The notes: generated from the letters alone by a model not told the origin. Counted from the stretch's first letter, positions 1-9,012 are shown. The stretch: 63,846 nucleotides of DNA from Ruegeria atlantica (GCF_013032005.1 NZ_WQBE01000018.1:1-63846), one strand, 5' to 3'. Numbers and translations are program-made.

Positions 1-63
1 CTATCCGGAACAAAGTTGACGCCACTCGCTAAGAGCGGCGGCGCGGGTCAGCTTGAAGGTATC

Positions 64-708
64 TCAGCTTGCGAGCGATCCTTCCTGGTTTAAGTGGTTG
101 TAGACAGAGGAGTGGACCGAGACGAATTTCTGTCGACTTCGCATGCGCCTGAACCGTTGCATCGCGCGTTCGCGTCGCCGGAAAGGAAGGTGGGAATTCT
201 CAACGCGGTTGTTGAGCCACCTGCCCGTCTGTTGTTTTTTGAGCGCGCCCAGCTCTCTGAGCGCGGCTCTGTATGAGGCGAAGCGATCCATGACGACGTT
301 TTCCGCTTTACCGTGTCGCTTCATCAATTTCCTGAGGAATTTCAACGCGGCCTGCTTGTTTCGGCGTTTGGTGACGATTGCTTCCAGCACTTCGCCCTCA
401 TGATCGACAGCCCGCCAGAGGTAGTGTCTCTTGCCATTCACCTTCACGAAAACCTCGTCCACGTGCCACTTCCATTTGGAGTATGCTCTCAATTGCTGAA
501 CACGCTTCCGTCTGATCTCAGCAGCAAACATTGGGCCAAACCTGTTCCACCAATACCGGACAGTTTCGTGGCTCACGTCGATGCTTCGCTCGTGCAGCAG
601 ATCTTCAACATTCCTAAGCGAGAGCGGGAAACGGATGTACAGCATCACCGCCAAGCGGATAATCTCGGGATTGGTTTTGAAGTATTTGAAAGAGGCAGGT
701 CTGGTCAT
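64..708 (-). mobile_element. IS6-family transposase
   Basis: This 214-residue protein looks like a complete IS6 (IS26-like) DDE transposase, slightly short for the family at about 230 residues. It has an N-terminal helix-turn-helix region (about residues 25-55). The probable catalytic acids are D84 (in HVDEV), D141 (in VMDRF) and E170 (in NNRVENSHLPFRRRER), the arrangement expected for IS6. Such enzymes move the element by copy-in replicative transposition. The gene reads toward the window edge, so the far end of the element may lie outside. I could not define the terminal inverted repeats: candidate ends near 1-20 and 720-745 resemble each other only weakly. It sits between the window edge and the 3' flank of a tRNA-Ser gene, a common place for mobile DNA. 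Confidence 0.9.
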
Positions 709-1080
709 GAGAAAAAGCTACGCAACACCCCTGCCCTGCTGAAGCAAAGTTCTTCTGACAAGACCCCCTGTTCGCTCAAGAAAACTCCCTGTTCCACCTT
801 TTAGGGAATTTCCCACATAAGCCGCTGAAAAGCATACGGTTCTGACCTGCAAAACGTCTGATATTGAACCCATCTCACGAAAATTCCCTGTAAATTGCCG
901 GGTATCAGGGAAATCTGGTCCAAAGCGACCCCGACAAAATGTGGCACTGAGACTGAGGCCTGAATTCTACTCAGAGTGTACGGTTTGCTCCGTCTCTGAT
1001 TGAAAGCGCATGCTCCAACTCGCGGGAATTGCGGCACAATTCCGGGTCAGAAAACACAACTGAAGTGAGACAGGTATGAG
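709..1080. other. Non-coding strip with CAGGGA motifs beside the tRNA
   Basis: No convincing gene is visible in these 372 bases. The strip carries repeated CAGGGA/TCCCTG words (near 763-774, 780-795, 800-815, 884-890 and 906-912). One pair forms an inverted repeat, TTCCCTG (884-890) with CAGGGAA (906-912). From memory, similar AACAGGGA-rich strips flank integrase and IS remnants in other alphaproteobacteria. Its position, between the IS and the 3' end of tRNA-Ser, suggests scar DNA from earlier integrations. Short open frames across it have no recognisable family. Confidence 0.5.
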
Positions 1081-1170
1081 TGGCGGGGAGACAGGGATTC
1101 GAACCCTGGGGACGCTCTCACGCCCAACGGTTTTCAAGACCGCCGCATTCGACCACTCTGCCACCTCCCC
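1081..1170 (-). tRNA. tRNA-Ser (anticodon UGA)
   Basis: The minus strand folds as a class II tRNA with a long variable arm. The acceptor stem GGGGAGG pairs with TCTCCCC, followed by discriminator G and an encoded CCA (1081-1083). The anticodon loop is CTTGAAA, giving anticodon TGA, which reads UCA-type serine codons. The T loop is GTTCGAATC. The variable arm (GGGCGTGAGAGCGTCCC area) is typical of serine tRNA. The 3' end faces the IS and the CAGGGA strip. Confidence 0.97.
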
Positions 1171-1182
1171 GCGTGGGGCTGG

Positions 1183-1210
1183 GTCTAAGGCCAACTGAAA
1201 TCGGTGGCAA
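1183..1210 (-). promoter_or_regulatory. Predicted promoter of tRNA-Ser
   Basis: On the minus strand TTGCCA (1205-1210) lies 16 bases before TTAGAC (1183-1188). The tRNA 5' end follows 12 bases later. The spacing suits a sigma-70-type promoter with a very short leader. This is a by-eye match only. Confidence 0.4.
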
Positions 1211-1372
1211 GAGCAAATAGGGAATTCTCGCCTAAGGATGTGCAGTGGTCTTTCCATGACACCTCACCCACGTTATGCTTTGCAGGAAAGACCGTAACAG
1301 ACCGGCAAGACAGAACCGGCAATTGGCGGCGGGGTTCAGGAAACGAGACCCCTTCAGGCAAGGGATGACAAA

Positions 1373-2740
1373 ATGAAGCGAGCGACTGAGACACGCTTAA
1401 AACCGCGATCGTGGGCGGTGCTGGCGGTAACATTGGCAATTCTGGCGGGGTGTGACGAGACACTGTCGACCGAGGAAGCATTGTCGGACGCACCAAGTGA
1501 CGGCACCCAGACCAGCGGTACCGTCGAACTGTTTCCCGGTCATTCAGACAAATCAGGCGCAACGGTCGAAGCGCCAGAGGCCTTCAATGTGACCGAAGCC
1601 GCTCTGTGGGATGGGCGTCCGTCCTTGGGCGGTATCTGGGTTGCCCACCCGGATGTGACTCAACCCGAACGCGTTGTCATCAAGAATCCGAAAAACAACA
1701 AATCTGTGAATGGCGCCTTGTTCCGGCGGGAAAGAAACCTGCCCGGCCCGGCTTTACAACTGTCCTCTGCGGCCGCTGGCAAGCTGGGTATCCTTGCAGG
1801 TGCGCCGACCAAGGTTCAGGTTACTGCCCTGCGGCGCAAACCCGTAGAAAAAGAAGAACCCAAGCCCGAAGAAACCGCGACAACCGAGAATAAATCGGTC
1901 ACCGATGAAGCAAAATCAAAAGACGCAGCCATAGAAACGGCTACGGCAGATGCCGAAAAGCCCACAAAGCGGAAATGGTGGCAAAAGAAAGAAACGGTTG
2001 CCGCAGCAGGTGCAGCCGGAGCCGCTGCAGCGGCAACAGGCGATGCCGCAGCTGAAGCAACCGCCGATGCCGCGGAAGACGTGGTTGAAACCGCAGCTCA
2101 GGCCACACCGTCCTCTACTCAATCTGAACCCGAAGTCAGCCCGTCCGAGGAAAAGCCCGCCAAACGGAAGTGGTGGCAAAAGAAAGAACCGGTTGCCGCA
2201 GCAGGCGCAGCCGGAGCTACCGCGGCGGCAACAAGCGACACCGCAGCTGAGGCAACCGCTGATGCGGTGGGAGAAGTGGTAGAAACCGCAACTCAACCCA
2301 CCGCGGCCCCGTCTCTGTCTGACCCCGAAGTCACCCCACCCGAGGACAAACCGGCCAAGCGGAAGTGGTGGCAAAAGAAAGATCCTAACGAGATCACTGA
2401 AACGCCGCTTGACCCCGTTGCAGGTGCTGCAGCCGCGATTGAAGCGGCCGACCCCACCCCGGTAAGCGCGCCTGCTCCGGTGGCTCAGGATCCAGCACCA
2501 CGATCTCTGACCAAGCCGTTTGTTCAGGTTGGAACCTTCAATGTCGAAGCCAATGCCAAGAGCGCGGCGCAAAAAATTGAGCGGAACGGAATGACTGCCA
2601 ACGTTCGCGAGCTGAAGGCCGACGACAAAACGGTCTGGCGCGTGCTGGTTGGCCCGGCAAAAACCCGCTCGGAACGCAACGCATTGCAAAGCGACGTCAG
2701 AGACCTTGGGTTTTCCGACGCGTTCTCTGTCAAGAATTGA
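1373..2740 (+). CDS. SPOR-domain lipoprotein with KRKWWQKK repeats
   Basis: This 455-residue protein has an N-terminal signal ending in the lipobox LAGC (Cys27), so it is probably an outer-membrane or periplasmic lipoprotein. Residues about 50-150 resemble the RlpA-type double-psi beta-barrel region seen in cell-wall proteins. The middle (about 155-345) is a low-complexity Ala/Glu/Pro linker with three copies of KRKWWQKK, at K199, K264 and K329, exactly 65 residues apart. The last 75 or so residues form a SPOR domain, which binds denuded peptidoglycan at division sites. The start ATG follows AAGGGATGACAAA. The next gene is a penicillin-binding carboxypeptidase, supporting a cell-wall role. 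A lytic transglycosylase activity is possible but unproven. Confidence 0.85.
   Translation: MKRATETRLKPRSWAVLAVTLAILAGCDETLSTEEALSDAPSDGTQTSGTVELFPGHSDKSGATVEAPEAFNVTEAALWDGRPSLGGIWVAHPDVTQPERVVIKNPKNNKSVNGALFRRERNLPGPALQLSSAAAGKLGILAGAPTKVQVTALRRKPVEKEEPKPEETATTENKSVTDEAKSKDAAIETATADAEKPTKRKWWQKKETVAAAGAAGAAAAATGDAAAEATADAAEDVVETAAQATPSSTQSEPEVSPSEEKPAKRKWWQKKEPVAAAGAAGATAAATSDTAAEATADAVGEVVETATQPTAAPSLSDPEVTPPEDKPAKRKWWQKKDPNEITETPLDPVAGAAAAIEAADPTPVSAPAPVAQDPAPRSLTKPFVQVGTFNVEANAKSAAQKIERNGMTANVRELKADDKTVWRVLVGPAKTRSERNALQSDVRDLGFSDAFSVKN
1967..2384 (+). repeat. 195-bp tandem repeat inside the SPOR gene
   Basis: Two full units (1967-2161, 2162-2356) and a short third (2357-2384) repeat with a 195-base period, i.e. 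65 codons. Each begins with codons for KRKWWQKK and continues with an Ala-rich segment (VAAAGAAGA type). The repeat is in frame, so unit gain or loss would change only linker length. Confidence 0.8.
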
Positions 2741-2757
2741 AACAAAGGAGGCCCCTC

Positions 2758-3924
2758 GTGCTGTCCTCACTGCGATCATCCGTTTTGACCCTTGGGCTGG
2801 CTGTGTTTGCCCTGCCCGCCCAAGCCTTTGATACAACAGCCCGCGCGGCATATGTGGTAGATCAGACCACAGGTACGGTTCTACTGTCCAAAGAGGCCGA
2901 TCTGCCCCTACCGCCTGCCTCTATGTCCAAGCTCATGACGCTTTACGTGGCGTTCGAGGCACTGCGCGATGGCCGCCTGACACTGGATGAAACACTGCCG
3001 GTTTCGGAACACGCCATGAGCTATGGCGGCTCAACCATGTTCCTGAACACGCAGGACCGCGTCCGGGTCGAGGACCTGTTGCGCGGCATTATCGTACTGT
3101 CGGGCAACGACGCTTGCGTGGTGATCGCCGAGGCGCTCAGCCCTGACGGAACCGAGGCTGGGTTTGCCCGATACATGACGCAACGTGCGCAGCAAATGGG
3201 CATGAACAATTCCAACTTTGCCAACTCGAACGGCTGGCCCGCTGCCGGTCATATGATGTCCACCCATGACTTGGCTGTGTTGGCAAATCATCTGATTTCG
3301 GATTTCCCGGAATACTACCCCCTGTTCGCCGAGGAAGAGTTTGAATTCGATGGCCGCGCGCCGTCGAACAAACGCAACCGCAACCCGCTGCTCAAGCTGG
3401 GGATCGGTGCCGACGGTCTGAAGACCGGCCACACGCAAGAGGCCGGGTATGGCCTTGTCGGGTCGGCCAAACAGGGTGACCGTCGGGTGATTTTTGTACT
3501 CTCAGGTCTCGACAGCACCGGCAAACGGGCAGAGGAGGCTGAGGCCGTGGTTAACTGGTCGTTTCGAAATTTTGTCGAGAGGACAGTTGCCAACGCGGAC
3601 ACGCCAATAGCCGAGGCCAAGATCTGGATGGGCGCGCAAAAGACCGTGGGTCTGGTCCCGGAAGAGGACTTGTCGCTGCTGTTCCCAGTTCTGGGTGACA
3701 AGAATATTGAGGCCGAGGTTGTCTATGACGGGCCGGTCAACGCGCCAATTGAAAAGGGCCAACAACTGGCTGAGCTGGTTATCAAACCCGAAGGATTGCC
3801 GGAAATCCGCCGCCCATTGGTGGCGTCTGAAAGCGTCCCGGCCGGAGGCTTCGTGGTGCGTATGATGACCGTGGGCGGTATCTTTCTGACCGATGTGATC
3901 GGCAATCCACTGGACGCATTGTGA
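2758..3924 (+). CDS. dacC: D-alanyl-D-alanine carboxypeptidase (PBP5/6 family)
   Basis: This periplasmic serine carboxypeptidase removes the terminal D-Ala from peptidoglycan stem peptides. The three active-site motifs are intact: S55-x-x-K58 (SMSK), S115-G-N117 and K222-T-G224. A signal peptide ends near residue 23 (LPAQA). The C-terminal third matches the beta-rich PBP5 domain and ends without a clear long amphipathic anchor. I chose the GTG at 2758 because AAAGGAGG (2743-2750) sits 7 bases before it. A TTG at 2737 would place the ribosome site inside the gene. The stop overlaps the tmk start by 4 bases (GTGA). The subtype name dacC is a guess; the family is certain. Confidence 0.9.
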   Translation: MLSSLRSSVLTLGLAVFALPAQAFDTTARAAYVVDQTTGTVLLSKEADLPLPPASMSKLMTLYVAFEALRDGRLTLDETLPVSEHAMSYGGSTMFLNTQDRVRVEDLLRGIIVLSGNDACVVIAEALSPDGTEAGFARYMTQRAQQMGMNNSNFANSNGWPAAGHMMSTHDLAVLANHLISDFPEYYPLFAEEEFEFDGRAPSNKRNRNPLLKLGIGADGLKTGHTQEAGYGLVGSAKQGDRRVIFVLSGLDSTGKRAEEAEAVVNWSFRNFVERTVANADTPIAEAKIWMGAQKTVGLVPEEDLSLLFPVLGDKNIEAEVVYDGPVNAPIEKGQQLAELVIKPEGLPEIRRPLVASESVPAGGFVVRMMTVGGIFLTDVIGNPLDAL

Positions 3925-4544
3925 CAAAGCCCGGGTTGTTTCTGACCTTCGAAGGCATTGATGGATCAGGCAAATCATCGCAGGCACGCATGCTGACCGA
4001 GCGTTTGCGTGATCTTGGTCATGAGGTCGTGCTGACGCGCGAACCCGGTGGCTCGGTCGGGGCCGAAGAGATCCGCCGCCTGGTTTTGGAAGGCGACCCC
4101 GACCGCTGGTCGGCCGAAACGGAATTGCTGTTGTTCACTGCCGCGCGGCGGGATCATTTGGAGCGCACAATCGAGCCCGCTCTTGCCGCTGGCAAAGTGG
4201 TTATCTGTGACCGATTTGCCGATAGCACTCGCATGTATCAGGGCCTGTCGCGCGGCGATTTGCGCGGGGTGGTTGATCAATTGCACAGCCTGGTGATTGG
4301 GCGCGAACCCGATCTGACACTGCTGATCGACATGGACCCACAAACCGGTCTGGCCCGCGCCAAGGGGCGACAGGGCACAGAAGAAAGGTTCGAAGATTTC
4401 GGCATCGATCTGCAGCAAAAGATGCGCGCCGGATTTCTGGCGCTGGCCGATGAGTTTCCGGACCGCTTTCGCGTGATTGACGGCAATCGCGACATGGACA
4501 GCGTTGCACAGGATGTGACAGATATCGTTCTGCAAGCTTTGTGA
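3921..4544 (+). CDS. tmk: Thymidylate kinase
   Basis: This enzyme phosphorylates dTMP to dTDP with ATP, in the cytoplasm, for DNA synthesis. The P-loop GIDGSGKSS is at residues 12-20. The DRF signature (CDRFADST) lies near residue 95, and a lid segment (AKGRQGTEERFE) near residue 150. At 207 residues the length is normal. It starts with GTG inside the dacC stop (4-base overlap), so translation is probably coupled. holB follows after 10 bases, the usual tmk-holB-tatD order of many bacteria. Confidence 0.96.
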   Translation: MTKPGLFLTFEGIDGSGKSSQARMLTERLRDLGHEVVLTREPGGSVGAEEIRRLVLEGDPDRWSAETELLLFTAARRDHLERTIEPALAAGKVVICDRFADSTRMYQGLSRGDLRGVVDQLHSLVIGREPDLTLLIDMDPQTGLARAKGRQGTEERFEDFGIDLQQKMRAGFLALADEFPDRFRVIDGNRDMDSVAQDVTDIVLQAL

Positions 4545-4554
4545 CTGACGATAG

Positions 4555-5676
4555 ATGAGCGACGATACCCCAACCCCGGATCAGGCCCCCGGTGCCCCGC
4601 ACCCGCGCGAAACCCAGCAACTGTTTGGGCAAGCCGCGGCTGAACAGGCATTTCTGAGCGCCTACACCTCGGACCGGCTGCACCACGGCTGGCTTTTGAC
4701 TGGCCCGCGCGGGGTGGGTAAGGCAACCCTGGCCTGGCGGATTGCACGGTTTTTACTGGCAACGCCGCCGATGGAAGAGGATGGGCTGTTCGGTGCCCCT
4801 CCGCCACCTGAAACCCTTGCGATTGATCCCGAACATCCGGTCGCACACCGCATACTGGCCGGGGCCGAGCCGGGGCTGGCCGCCATCACCCGATCCGTGA
4901 ATGATCAGGGGCGGTTGCGGAACGAAATCGTCGTTGATGATATTCGCAAGCTGGGGAAATTCTTCGGTCTGTCCTCGGCCGATGGCGGGCGGCGTGTCGT
5001 AATCGTCGATTCAGCGGATGAGATGAATGTCAGCGCGGCTAACGCCCTGCTGAAAATGCTCGAAGAGCCACCTGCGCGCACGACATTACTGTTGGTTTCG
5101 CACCAGCCGTCACGCCTGTTGCCAACGATCCGATCCCGTTGTCGAACCCTGCGCCTTTCTCCACTTGGACCTGAGGATATGCAAGCCGCCCTCGTGCAAA
5201 CGGGTGCGGACCTGCCCGCGCAGACCGACCATTTGGCGGCGCTGGCCGCCGGGTCGGTCGGCGATGCGGTGCGGTTGATCAATCTGGGTGGGTTAGAGAT
5301 CTATGCTGAACTGATCGCCATTCTCGGCACTCTGCCCCGCATGGATCGCCAGCGCGCGTTGGCTTTGGCCGAAGCCGCTGCCCAACGCGGTGCGGCAGAG
5401 CGGTTCGAACTGCTGCTGACCCTGATCGACGTCGTCCTGTCGCGCCTGGCGCTGACCGGCGCAACCGGTGCGCCGCCACTACCCGCGGCTGCGCCGAATG
5501 AGGCGGAAACGCTGTCACGTTTGTCCCCATCTCCGCATCAGGCCCGTCAATGGGCCGAGGTTGCGGCGACAATCACGGCCCGCGCGCGCCATGGTCAGGC
5601 GGTGAACCTTGACCCTGCCGCTCTGGTCCTAGATACGGTGTTCAAGATACAGGAAACCGCCGGTCAGAGCAGATGA
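4555..5676 (+). CDS. holB: DNA polymerase III delta' subunit
   Basis: This is the clamp-loader delta' subunit, which helps load the sliding clamp on DNA. It is a RarA/DnaX-type AAA+ protein: a Walker A-like GPRGVGKAT at residues 50-58, a Walker B-like VIVDSADEM, and a sensor-1/SRC motif (TIRSRCRTL). The length of 373 residues fits alphaproteobacterial HolB, which is somewhat longer than the E. coli protein. It lies directly after tmk and overlaps tatD by 4 bases (ATGA). The C-terminal third (about 240-373) is helical and less conserved. Confidence 0.93.
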   Translation: MSDDTPTPDQAPGAPHPRETQQLFGQAAAEQAFLSAYTSDRLHHGWLLTGPRGVGKATLAWRIARFLLATPPMEEDGLFGAPPPPETLAIDPEHPVAHRILAGAEPGLAAITRSVNDQGRLRNEIVVDDIRKLGKFFGLSSADGGRRVVIVDSADEMNVSAANALLKMLEEPPARTTLLLVSHQPSRLLPTIRSRCRTLRLSPLGPEDMQAALVQTGADLPAQTDHLAALAAGSVGDAVRLINLGGLEIYAELIAILGTLPRMDRQRALALAEAAAQRGAAERFELLLTLIDVVLSRLALTGATGAPPLPAAAPNEAETLSRLSPSPHQARQWAEVAATITARARHGQAVNLDPAALVLDTVFKIQETAGQSR

Positions 5677-6479
5677 GCGACACCCCCCAGATCACCGACA
5701 GCCATTGCCATCTGGACTTCCCCGATTTTGAGGGGCAGCTGGACCAGATCATCGCCAATGCCGCCGAAGCAGGCGTGACCCGCATGGTCACGATCTGCAC
5801 CCGCTTGCGCAACGAACCCACCATTCGTGCCATTGCCGAGGCACACGCGCCGATCTTCTATGCCGCAGGCACCCATCCCATGAGCGCCGCGGATGAGCCG
5901 ATGGCCACGGTCGACGAACTGATCGCGCTGTCCCGGCACCCTAAATTTGTCGGCATCGGCGAAACAGGACTGGATTATCACTACACCGCTGACTCAGCCT
6001 CGGTGCAAAAGCAATCGCTGCGCGTACATATCGAGGCCGCCCAGCACACCGGTCTACCGCTGATTATCCACGCCCGCGCAGCTGATGATGACATGGCGCG
6101 CATTCTGGCCGAGGAACACCGCAATGCGCCCTATTCCTGCGTAATGCACTGTTTCTCATCCTCGACGGAACTGGCCCGCGCCGCGCTGGATCTGGGTTTC
6201 TACCTGTCCATGTCCGGCATCGCCGCCTTCCCCAAAAGCCAGGAATTGCGCGATATCTTCGCCGCCGCGCCGGTCGACCGCGTTCTGGTGGAAACTGACG
6301 CCCCCTATCTGGCCCCGCCGCCTTATCGCGGTAAACGTAACGAACCGGCCTATACCGCCCACACCGCCCATAAAGGGGCCGAAGTGTTCGGGTTGGACTA
6401 TGCCGATTTCGCTGCCCAGACGCAGGCCAATTTCGACCGTCTGTTCACAAAGGCCGCAACCTACAAGGCGGCTGCATGA
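5673..6479 (+). CDS. tatD: TatD-family metal-dependent hydrolase
   Basis: This TIM-barrel hydrolase of the TatD/YcfH group is 268 residues long. Visible metal ligands are the SHCHLDF motif (H10, H12), the GETGLDY glutamate, the histidines in IIHAR and MHCFSS, and the aspartate in ETDAPYL. Members act as 3'-5' exonucleases or D-aminoacyl-tRNA deacylases; the exact substrate cannot be read here. It overlaps holB upstream and the MBL gene downstream by 4 bases each, so the three are probably one transcription and translation unit. Confidence 0.92.
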   Translation: MSDTPQITDSHCHLDFPDFEGQLDQIIANAAEAGVTRMVTICTRLRNEPTIRAIAEAHAPIFYAAGTHPMSAADEPMATVDELIALSRHPKFVGIGETGLDYHYTADSASVQKQSLRVHIEAAQHTGLPLIIHARAADDDMARILAEEHRNAPYSCVMHCFSSSTELARAALDLGFYLSMSGIAAFPKSQELRDIFAAAPVDRVLVETDAPYLAPPPYRGKRNEPAYTAHTAHKGAEVFGLDYADFAAQTQANFDRLFTKAATYKAAA

Positions 6480-7273
6480 CCCAGCTGCGCTGCACCATCC
6501 TTGGCTGCGGCTCGTCCGGCGGCGTACCGCGACTGGGCGGGCATTGGGGGGATTGCGATCCGCAGAACCCCAAGAATATTCGCCGCCGCTGTTCGATGCT
6601 GGTTGAACGTGACGGGCCGGATGGCACGACCACGGTGCTGATCGACACCACCCCCGACATGCGCAGCCAATTGCTGAGTACTGGAACAGGGCGTTTGGAT
6701 GGCGTGGTTTATACTCATTCCCATGCCGATCACGTCCACGGCATCGATGACCTGCGCATGATCGTCTATAACATGCGCGAGAGAGTATCGGTCTGGGCCG
6801 ACGGTGATACGCAGAACGCCCTGCTGGGGCGGTTTGGGTATGCCTTCATCCAACCCGAAGGCTCTCCCTATCCGCCGATCCTTGACTTGAAGTCCATCGA
6901 CGGCCCGTTCGAAATCGACGGCCCCGGCGGTTCGATCCCGTTTCACCCCTTCAAGGTCAATCATGGCTCGATCGATTCTTTGGGTTTTCGGATGGGTAAG
7001 CTGGTGTATCTGCCGGACGTCGCCGAACTTTATGACGACGCATGGCCTATGATGGAAGGGCTGGACTGTCTGGTCATTGACGCCCTGCGCCGTAGCCCTC
7101 ATCCCACACACGCCCATCTGGATAAAACGTTGGAATGGATTGAGCAGCTGAAACCCAAACGAGCGGTTCTGACCAACATGCATATCGACCTCGACTATGT
7201 CACGGTTGACGCCGAAACCGCCGATCACATCACCCCTGCCTATGACGGTATGGTGATCCATCAGGATTTATAG
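6476..7273 (+). CDS. MBL-fold metallohydrolase (PhnP-like)
   Basis: This 265-residue metallo-beta-lactamase-fold protein carries the zinc motif THSHADHVHG (H81, H83, D85, H86), with further ligands expected in VYLPDVAEL and at the late NMHIDLDY. The start LGCGSSGGVPRLG and the cysteine-containing segment CDPQNPKNIRRRCS resemble the PhnP/cyclic-phosphodiesterase group, which hydrolyses phosphodiesters. No phn genes are nearby, so phosphonate use is not implied. Its consistent position after tatD suggests a housekeeping nucleotide or RNA-processing role; that is inference. Confidence 0.85.
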   Translation: MTQLRCTILGCGSSGGVPRLGGHWGDCDPQNPKNIRRRCSMLVERDGPDGTTTVLIDTTPDMRSQLLSTGTGRLDGVVYTHSHADHVHGIDDLRMIVYNMRERVSVWADGDTQNALLGRFGYAFIQPEGSPYPPILDLKSIDGPFEIDGPGGSIPFHPFKVNHGSIDSLGFRMGKLVYLPDVAELYDDAWPMMEGLDCLVIDALRRSPHPTHAHLDKTLEWIEQLKPKRAVLTNMHIDLDYVTVDAETADHITPAYDGMVIHQDL

Positions 7274-7315
7274 GGCACTGCCGTTGCAGCCCGCGAAACA
7301 CTCTGGGGCGGCTGG

Positions 7316-8248
7316 ATGCTGCAAACTCTGATCGAAGTTATCCTGCCGGTATTTCTTGTGATCGGTGCCGGATACACCGCGACCCGTCTGGGGTATTTCA
7401 AAGAAGCCCATGTCGAAGGGTTGATGAAATTCACCCAGGGCTTCGCGATTCCCTGCCTGCTGTTTCTGGCCATCGCACATCTGGATCTGAGCGCCAGTTT
7501 CGATCCCCGGCTGCTGGGCAGCTTTTATGCCGCCGCAGCCCTGTGTTTCACCGCCGGGTTGTTCGGCGCCCGCCTGATCTTTCACCGCGAGTGGGAAGAT
7601 TGCGTCGCCATCGGCTTTTGCTGTTTGTTCTCGAACTCGGTTCTGCTGGGCCTTCCGATCACGGAACGCGCCTTTGGGTCCGAGAATTTGGACGGGAACT
7701 ACGCCATCATCGCCTTCCATGCGCCATTTTGCTATGCCATCGGCATCACGGTGATGGAAGTTGTCCGAAACCGGGGGAATGGCGGCAGGCGCATGATCCG
7801 GTCGGTGATGTCGGCAATGTTCCGCAATGCGCTGATCCTCGGTATCGCGCTGGGATTTATCGTTAACCTTTCAGGAATTGGCGTACCTTCAGTTTTGGAC
7901 GAAGCGCTTGGCCTTATTACTCGTGCCGCCCTGCCTGGCGCCCTGTTTGCGCTGGGCGGAGTTCTGGTCAAATACAAGCCCGAGGGCGATCTGCGCGCGA
8001 TTGCCTATGTCTGCTGCATTTCATTAATCCTGCACCCCGCCCTGGTTTGGCTGTTTGGGACCTCTGCTGGTCTGCCTCAGGATTTGTTCCGCTCGGGCGT
8101 TCTCACAGCGGCGATGGCGCCCGGCTTCAACGCTTATATATTTGCCAACATGTACGGACACGCAAAACGGGTGGCAGCCTCATCCGTTTTGATTGGAACG
8201 GCGACCTCGATTCTGACGGTCTGGTTCTGGCTGACACTTTTAGGTTGA
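7316..8248 (+). CDS. AEC-family transporter
   Basis: This 310-residue integral membrane protein has about ten hydrophobic segments and matches the auxin efflux carrier (AEC/BART) family, which exports or exchanges organic anions such as malate. The start LIEVILPVFLVIGAGY, the central polar loop (about residues 140-160, RNRGNGGRR) and the late GVLTAAMAPGFNAYIFA motif fit. The start follows a GGGGCGG stretch. It lies 42 bases after the MBL gene and on the same strand. The substrate cannot be inferred. Confidence 0.87.
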   Translation: MLQTLIEVILPVFLVIGAGYTATRLGYFKEAHVEGLMKFTQGFAIPCLLFLAIAHLDLSASFDPRLLGSFYAAAALCFTAGLFGARLIFHREWEDCVAIGFCCLFSNSVLLGLPITERAFGSENLDGNYAIIAFHAPFCYAIGITVMEVVRNRGNGGRRMIRSVMSAMFRNALILGIALGFIVNLSGIGVPSVLDEALGLITRAALPGALFALGGVLVKYKPEGDLRAIAYVCCISLILHPALVWLFGTSAGLPQDLFRSGVLTAAMAPGFNAYIFANMYGHAKRVAASSVLIGTATSILTVWFWLTLLG

Positions 8249-8319
8249 TGGCACCTTAGTTTGGATTGACTCTGGCGCGGCGGGACGCACCTATCGGTAA
8301 AGCTAACAGGACAATTCGA

Positions 8320-9012
8320 ATGCACCACGCCCTTATCGTCGCCCATGGCCAACCGTCGGACCCGACCCCGGCCGAACAGGTCTTAGCCGAGTATGCCGCC
8401 GAGGTCGACGCACTGTGCGCAAAGGTGACTGTACGGTCGGCAACGCTGGCGGCACCGGGTATATTCGAAGAGCGCGTTTCAAAGCTGACAGATGACGCAG
8501 TGATTTACCCGCTTTTCATGGCAAAAGGGTGGTTTGTCACCAGCGCCCTACCCAAACGTCTTGCCGGGCGAAATCTACGCATTCTGGACCCGCTTGGTGT
8601 CGACCCTGACCTACCAGAACTTGTGGCCGGGGCGCTGCGCGACAGGTTGGTGGAAAACCAGTGGACGGCGCAGGAAACGGATCTGGTTGTGGCCGCTCAT
8701 GGCTCAGGTCGCAGTCGCAACCCATCTTCCGTTGCCCTTGCATTTGCCGGCACGTTAGAAAAACATCTAGCATTCAGGTCTATTCGTGTGGGTTTTGTCG
8801 AAGAACCCCCTTCCATCTCCGAGGCCGCGTCAGGTTTTTCGGAGCAAGCTATTTGCCTGCCCTATTTTGCCTGCACCGGCGGTCACGTTCTTGAGGACCT
8901 GCCGCAAGAGTTGGCTGAAGCCACGTTCAAAGGACAACTCATGCCAGTTGTCGGAGAGCTACCACCGATCAAACGCCATATTGCAAACACTCTGAGCCGT
9001 GTGTTCGATTAG
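8320..9012 (+). CDS. CbiX/SirB-like chelatase-family protein
   Basis: This 230-residue protein resembles sirohydrochlorin chelatases of the CbiX/SirB type, which insert Co or Fe into tetrapyrroles. Two AHG motifs, VAHGQPSD (H9) and AAHGSGRSRN (H127), mark the two chelatase-like halves. I chose the ATG at 8320 because AGGA (8308-8311) precedes it; an upstream in-frame ATG at 8266 has no such site. No cobalamin genes are adjacent, so the metal and substrate are unknown. The next gene is convergent. Confidence 0.75.
   Translation: MHHALIVAHGQPSDPTPAEQVLAEYAAEVDALCAKVTVRSATLAAPGIFEERVSKLTDDAVIYPLFMAKGWFVTSALPKRLAGRNLRILDPLGVDPDLPELVAGALRDRLVENQWTAQETDLVVAAHGSGRSRNPSSVALAFAGTLEKHLAFRSIRVGFVEEPPSISEAASGFSEQAICLPYFACTGGHVLEDLPQELAEATFKGQLMPVVGELPPIKRHIANTLSRVFD

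Noticed and set aside
1..63. Clear left terminal inverted repeat of the IS
   Set aside because: Only weak similarity to the other end, and the element may extend past the window.
801..1037. Possible small gene on the minus strand in the tRNA flank
   Set aside because: No family, no ribosome site and the frame spans the CAGGGA strip. It is better explained as scar DNA.
1967..2384. CRISPR-like periodic repeat
   Set aside because: The units are 195 bases, in frame and coding, without spacers.
2737..2757. TTG start for the carboxypeptidase
   Set aside because: AAAGGAGG would lie inside the gene; the GTG at 2758 has ideal spacing.
1916..2851. Long minus-strand open frame opposite the SPOR and dacC genes
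   Set aside because: It covers a repetitive, Ala-rich coding stretch and yields a low-complexity Gly/Cys-rich sequence. The plus-strand proteins are clear families, so this is a shadow.
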